From the NCBI GenBank assembly GCA_035470785.1, contig DATIQN010000006.1, positions 1-64,000 of the forward strand: a stretch of 64,000 bases of DNA. Reading direction: 5' to 3'. Source of the stretch: Croceibacterium_B sp035470785. GTDB lineage: Bacteria; Pseudomonadota; Alphaproteobacteria; Sphingomonadales; Sphingomonadaceae. Shown piece after piece: positions 62,027-64,000 of the stretch (positions within the stretch are counted from its first letter, which is position 1; the number at the start of each line of letters is the position of its first letter). The notes under the pieces were generated by a model. The model had not been told where the DNA came from. It worked only from the letters and a program-made list of their open reading frames with translations, and searched no databases. Position numbers and translations under genes: made by a program.

Positions 62027-62878
62027 TCAGCCGATCTTGTACTGAAACTGCCCGCCAGGCGTGCCGTCCTTGCCGCCGCCGTCGACGGCAGGAGCATCTT
62101 CACGGCGAGCAGCGGCAGCCGCCGCAATGAGCCCGGCCTGTTGTTCGTCGCTGAACCGGCGCCAGCCGTCGGGGCCGAGCCGTTCGAGCGGGCGATAGCG
62201 GACCTTGTATTGCATGCGCTGCGCGCCATCCACCCAGTAGCCGAGGTAGACGTAAGGCAGCCCGGTGTCGTTCGCGCGCTGAATATGGTCGAGGATGATG
62301 TAGTTCCCAAGCCCAGTGCGCGCCTCATGTTCCGGGTCGTAGAAGCTGTAGATCATCGACAACCCGTCTCCCTGGCGGTCGGTCAGGCACGCGCCGACCA
62401 AGCGGCCGGGCCTCCCATCCTCCGAGGGCTCCCTATACTCGATGACAAAGCTGGAGACCGACGTATGTTCCACCATGTCGGCGTAATCGATTTCGTCCAT
62501 CGCCGCCATGCCGCCGCCCGGGTGGCGATGCGACAGGTAGCGCTGAAGCAGCTCGAACTGTTCGGTGGTCGCCCACGGGCGGCATTCGCTGGTGACGAGG
62601 TCGCCGTTGCGCTTGTTGTTGCGCCGTTGCGCCGACGACGGCGTGAACTCCGTAGCCACCACGCGAACCGACACGCAGGCGCGGCAGTCGAGGCAGCTCG
62701 GGCGATAGGCGACGGTCTGGCTGCGACGGAAACCGATCCGGCCGAGCGCGTCGTTGAGCTCCTCCGCGTGCGGGCCTTTTAGTTCGGTGAATACCTTCCG
62801 CTCGATCCGGCCCGGCAGATAGGGGCACGGCGCGGGGCTCGTCACGAAAAAGCGGGGAAACCGAATGGGGGCCGTCAC
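62027..62878 (-). CDS. bpt: Aspartate/glutamate leucyltransferase
   Basis: A 283-residue aminoacyl-tRNA-protein transferase of the ATE/Bpt type. The N-terminal Cys-rich PSCLDCRACVSVRV and the C-terminal GLPYVYLGYWVDGAQRMQYKVRYRPLE pattern are diagnostic. It adds Leu to N-terminal Asp/Glu for ClpAP degradation (N-end rule). The start is GTG at 62878 with AGGAGAG about 11 nt upstream. The C-terminus is Gly-rich and less conserved. Confidence 0.94.
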   Translation of the reverse strand: MTAPIRFPRFFVTSPAPCPYLPGRIERKVFTELKGPHAEELNDALGRIGFRRSQTVAYRPSCLDCRACVSVRVVATEFTPSSAQRRNNKRNGDLVTSECRPWATTEQFELLQRYLSHRHPGGGMAAMDEIDYADMVEHTSVSSFVIEYREPSEDGRPGRLVGACLTDRQGDGLSMIYSFYDPEHEARTGLGNYIILDHIQRANDTGLPYVYLGYWVDGAQRMQYKVRYRPLERLGPDGWRRFSDEQQAGLIAAAAAARREDAPAVDGGGKDGTPGGQFQYKIG

Positions 62879-62965
62879 GGCGTTGGCGGTCCTCTCCTGA
62901 AGCCAATCGAATGCTCTACGAGCGAAGCCGGGGTATGCTCCCGGGACTCGCCTGTTAGAAGAGTC

Positions 62966-62997
62966 TTAACCCTAATTTCCCCCGGATGCAGGGTTAA
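62966..62997. repeat. 8-bp inverted repeat upstream of bpt
   Basis: TTAACCCT (62966-62973) and AGGGTTAA (62990-62997) are perfect inverted copies separated by 16 nt, about 90 nt upstream of the bpt start. It could be an operator (half-sites two helical turns apart) or a hairpin. No regulator is identified. Confidence 0.4.
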
Positions 62998-63016
62998 TTT
63001 GCGCAGGGCAGAGGGG

Positions 63017-63037
63017 AAAAGGGCGAATCGCCCCGTT
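63017..63037 (-). terminator. Short terminator after the threonine dehydratase
   Basis: On the minus strand GGGCG-ATT-CGCCC (63033-63021) is followed by TTTTCCCC, 10 nt after the stop codon. The stem is only 5 bp, extended weakly by A/T pairing (AAAA/TTTT), so efficiency may be low. Confidence 0.5.
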
Positions 63038-63042
63038 TTCGG

Positions 63043-64000
63043 TCAGTTGAGCTCGACCTGGCTAACCGAATAGCCCTTGGCCCGTAGCGCCGCGATCAGC
63101 TTCTCGAGCTGCTGCCGGTCGCGCGCCTCGCACTCGATGTCGGTGACCAGGCCTTTGGCGGGCAGGTCGGTAAAGATCCGCTGGTGGTAGATCTCAAGGA
63201 TGTTGACACTATGCGCATCAAATTCATGCATGACTTTGTAGAGGGCGCCGGGACGGTCCTGCAGCGTGATTCGCAAGCGCGCGAGGCGGCCCACTCGCGC
63301 AAGGTCGCGAAGCAGAACGTTGGCGAGCAAGCGGGTGTCGATGTTGCCACCGCAGAGCACCAGGCCGACTTTCTTGCCGGCGAACAGTTCCTTGTACGCC
63401 ATGACGGCGGCGAGCCCGGCGGCGCCGGCGCCTTCGACGACGGTCTTCTCGATCTGCAGCAGCAGTGACACCGCCGTCTCGAGGTCGGCCTCGCTCACCA
63501 GCACGATGTCGTCGACCAGCCGCTCGATAATTCGGGAGGTGAACTCGCCCGGTTCTTTGACCGCGATGCCTTCGGCGAGCGTGTCGCCGCCGCAGGGCAG
63601 GTGCTCGCCTTTGATCTTGTCGTACATCGAGGGGTACAGCTGCGCCTGGACGCCGATCACCTCGATCTTCGGATTGAGCGCCTTGGCGACCGTCGCCATG
63701 CCAGAGATCAGTCCGCCGCCGCCGATCGGCACGACCAGCGTCTCGAGCTCGGGCGCATCTTCGAGCATCTCGAGCGCCACGGTACCCTGTCCCGCAGCTA
63801 CGTCGGGATCGTCGAACGGATGGACAAAGGTCAGCCCGAGCTGCTTTTCCATGCTCCGGGCGATAGCGTAGGCCTCGTCGTAAGTTTCGCCTTCGAGCAA
63901 GACTTTGCCTCCGACCTGCTCGGTCTGCATGACCTTCACCATTGGCGTGGTCTTGGGCATGACGATGGTGACCGGCACCCCGAGGCGGGTTCCGTGATAG
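63043..64000 (-). CDS. Threonine dehydratase with ACT-like domain (5' part outside window)
   Basis: The C-terminal 318 residues of a PLP-dependent threonine ammonia-lyase, open to the right edge (reading YHGTRLGVPVTIVMP there). It shows PIGGGGLISG (PLP phosphate loop), VVEGAGAAGLAA and VLCGGNID. A C-terminal ACT-like domain follows (LRITLQDRPGALYKVMHEF). The PLP lysine lies outside. It makes 2-oxobutyrate from threonine for isoleucine synthesis, or degrades threonine; ilvA versus tdcB type is not decided. A single regulatory domain suggests the shorter type. Confidence 0.9.
   Translation of the reverse strand, partial: YHGTRLGVPVTIVMPKTTPMVKVMQTEQVGGKVLLEGETYDEAYAIARSMEKQLGLTFVHPFDDPDVAAGQGTVALEMLEDAPELETLVVPIGGGGLISGMATVAKALNPKIEVIGVQAQLYPSMYDKIKGEHLPCGGDTLAEGIAVKEPGEFTSRIIERLVDDIVLVSEADLETAVSLLLQIEKTVVEGAGAAGLAAVMAYKELFAGKKVGLVLCGGNIDTRLLANVLLRDLARVGRLARLRITLQDRPGALYKVMHEFDAHSVNILEIYHQRIFTDLPAKGLVTDIECEARDRQQLEKLIAALRAKGYSVSQVELN

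Overview
This 64 kb window is GC-rich chromosomal DNA from an alphaproteobacterium, most likely of the order Sphingomonadales (Sphingomonadaceae or Erythrobacteraceae). Three things point there: the cobA-DUF2849-cysI-DUF934-cysH sulfur cluster; a very long acidic FtsZ linker; and sphingomonad-style secreted hypotheticals, YbjN, the TPR-SPOR protein and short QueF. It is densely coded housekeeping DNA. I see no IS element, prophage, integrase, CRISPR array or defence locus. Species assignment is inference.

Layout. 1-2 kb: start of a UDP-glucose dehydrogenase, queF, and a Pro-rich membrane protein. 2-5 kb: sulfur amino-acid genes sseA and metC, then an MscS channel. 5-9 kb: an assimilatory sulfate-reduction operon (cobA, DUF2849, cysI, DUF934, cysH). 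9-11.4 kb: a pair of secreted proteins (the second DUF6152), pcm, and an EF-hand protein. 11.4-14.7 kb, minus strand: obgE, proB and an epimerase-like gene. 14.7-18.3 kb, minus strand: tRNA-Ala(CGC), a polyproline lipoprotein, a Bax-inhibitor-1 protein, proC and a YbjN protein, with a REP-like repeat pair between the last two.

18.4-39.3 kb, minus strand, is a complete dcw (division and cell wall) cluster, read from its promoter: mraZ, rsmH, ftsL, ftsI, murE, murF, mraY, murD, ftsW, murG, murC, murB, ddl, ftsQ, ftsA, ftsZ. It is followed after 45 nt by a TPR-SPOR protein. Most junctions overlap by 1 or 4 nt; the only sizeable break is before ftsZ. Upstream of mraZ, evenly spaced GGGGA boxes look like a MraZ operator over a promoter.

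39.4-64 kb: a small membrane protein, cysK, a [2Fe-2S] ferredoxin, an AlkA-type glycosylase, an S9 peptidase-pirin-SDR run, phhB, ccmAB, a YdcZ-type transporter, map, a DUF3298-type lipoprotein, an M17 aminopeptidase, an SH3-only protein overlapping argC, glnB-glnA behind a sigma-54-like promoter and ending at a strong bidirectional terminator, a secreted hypothetical, tamB-tamA, bpt, and the 3' part of a threonine dehydratase that leaves the window.

The candidates closest to something undescribed are modest: the TPR-SPOR gene next to ftsZ, the DUF2849/DUF934 partners of a sulfite reductase that has no visible flavoprotein, the mraZ operator and leader, the REP-like pair, and the SH3 remnant ahead of argC. 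I found no convincing wholly new multi-gene system.
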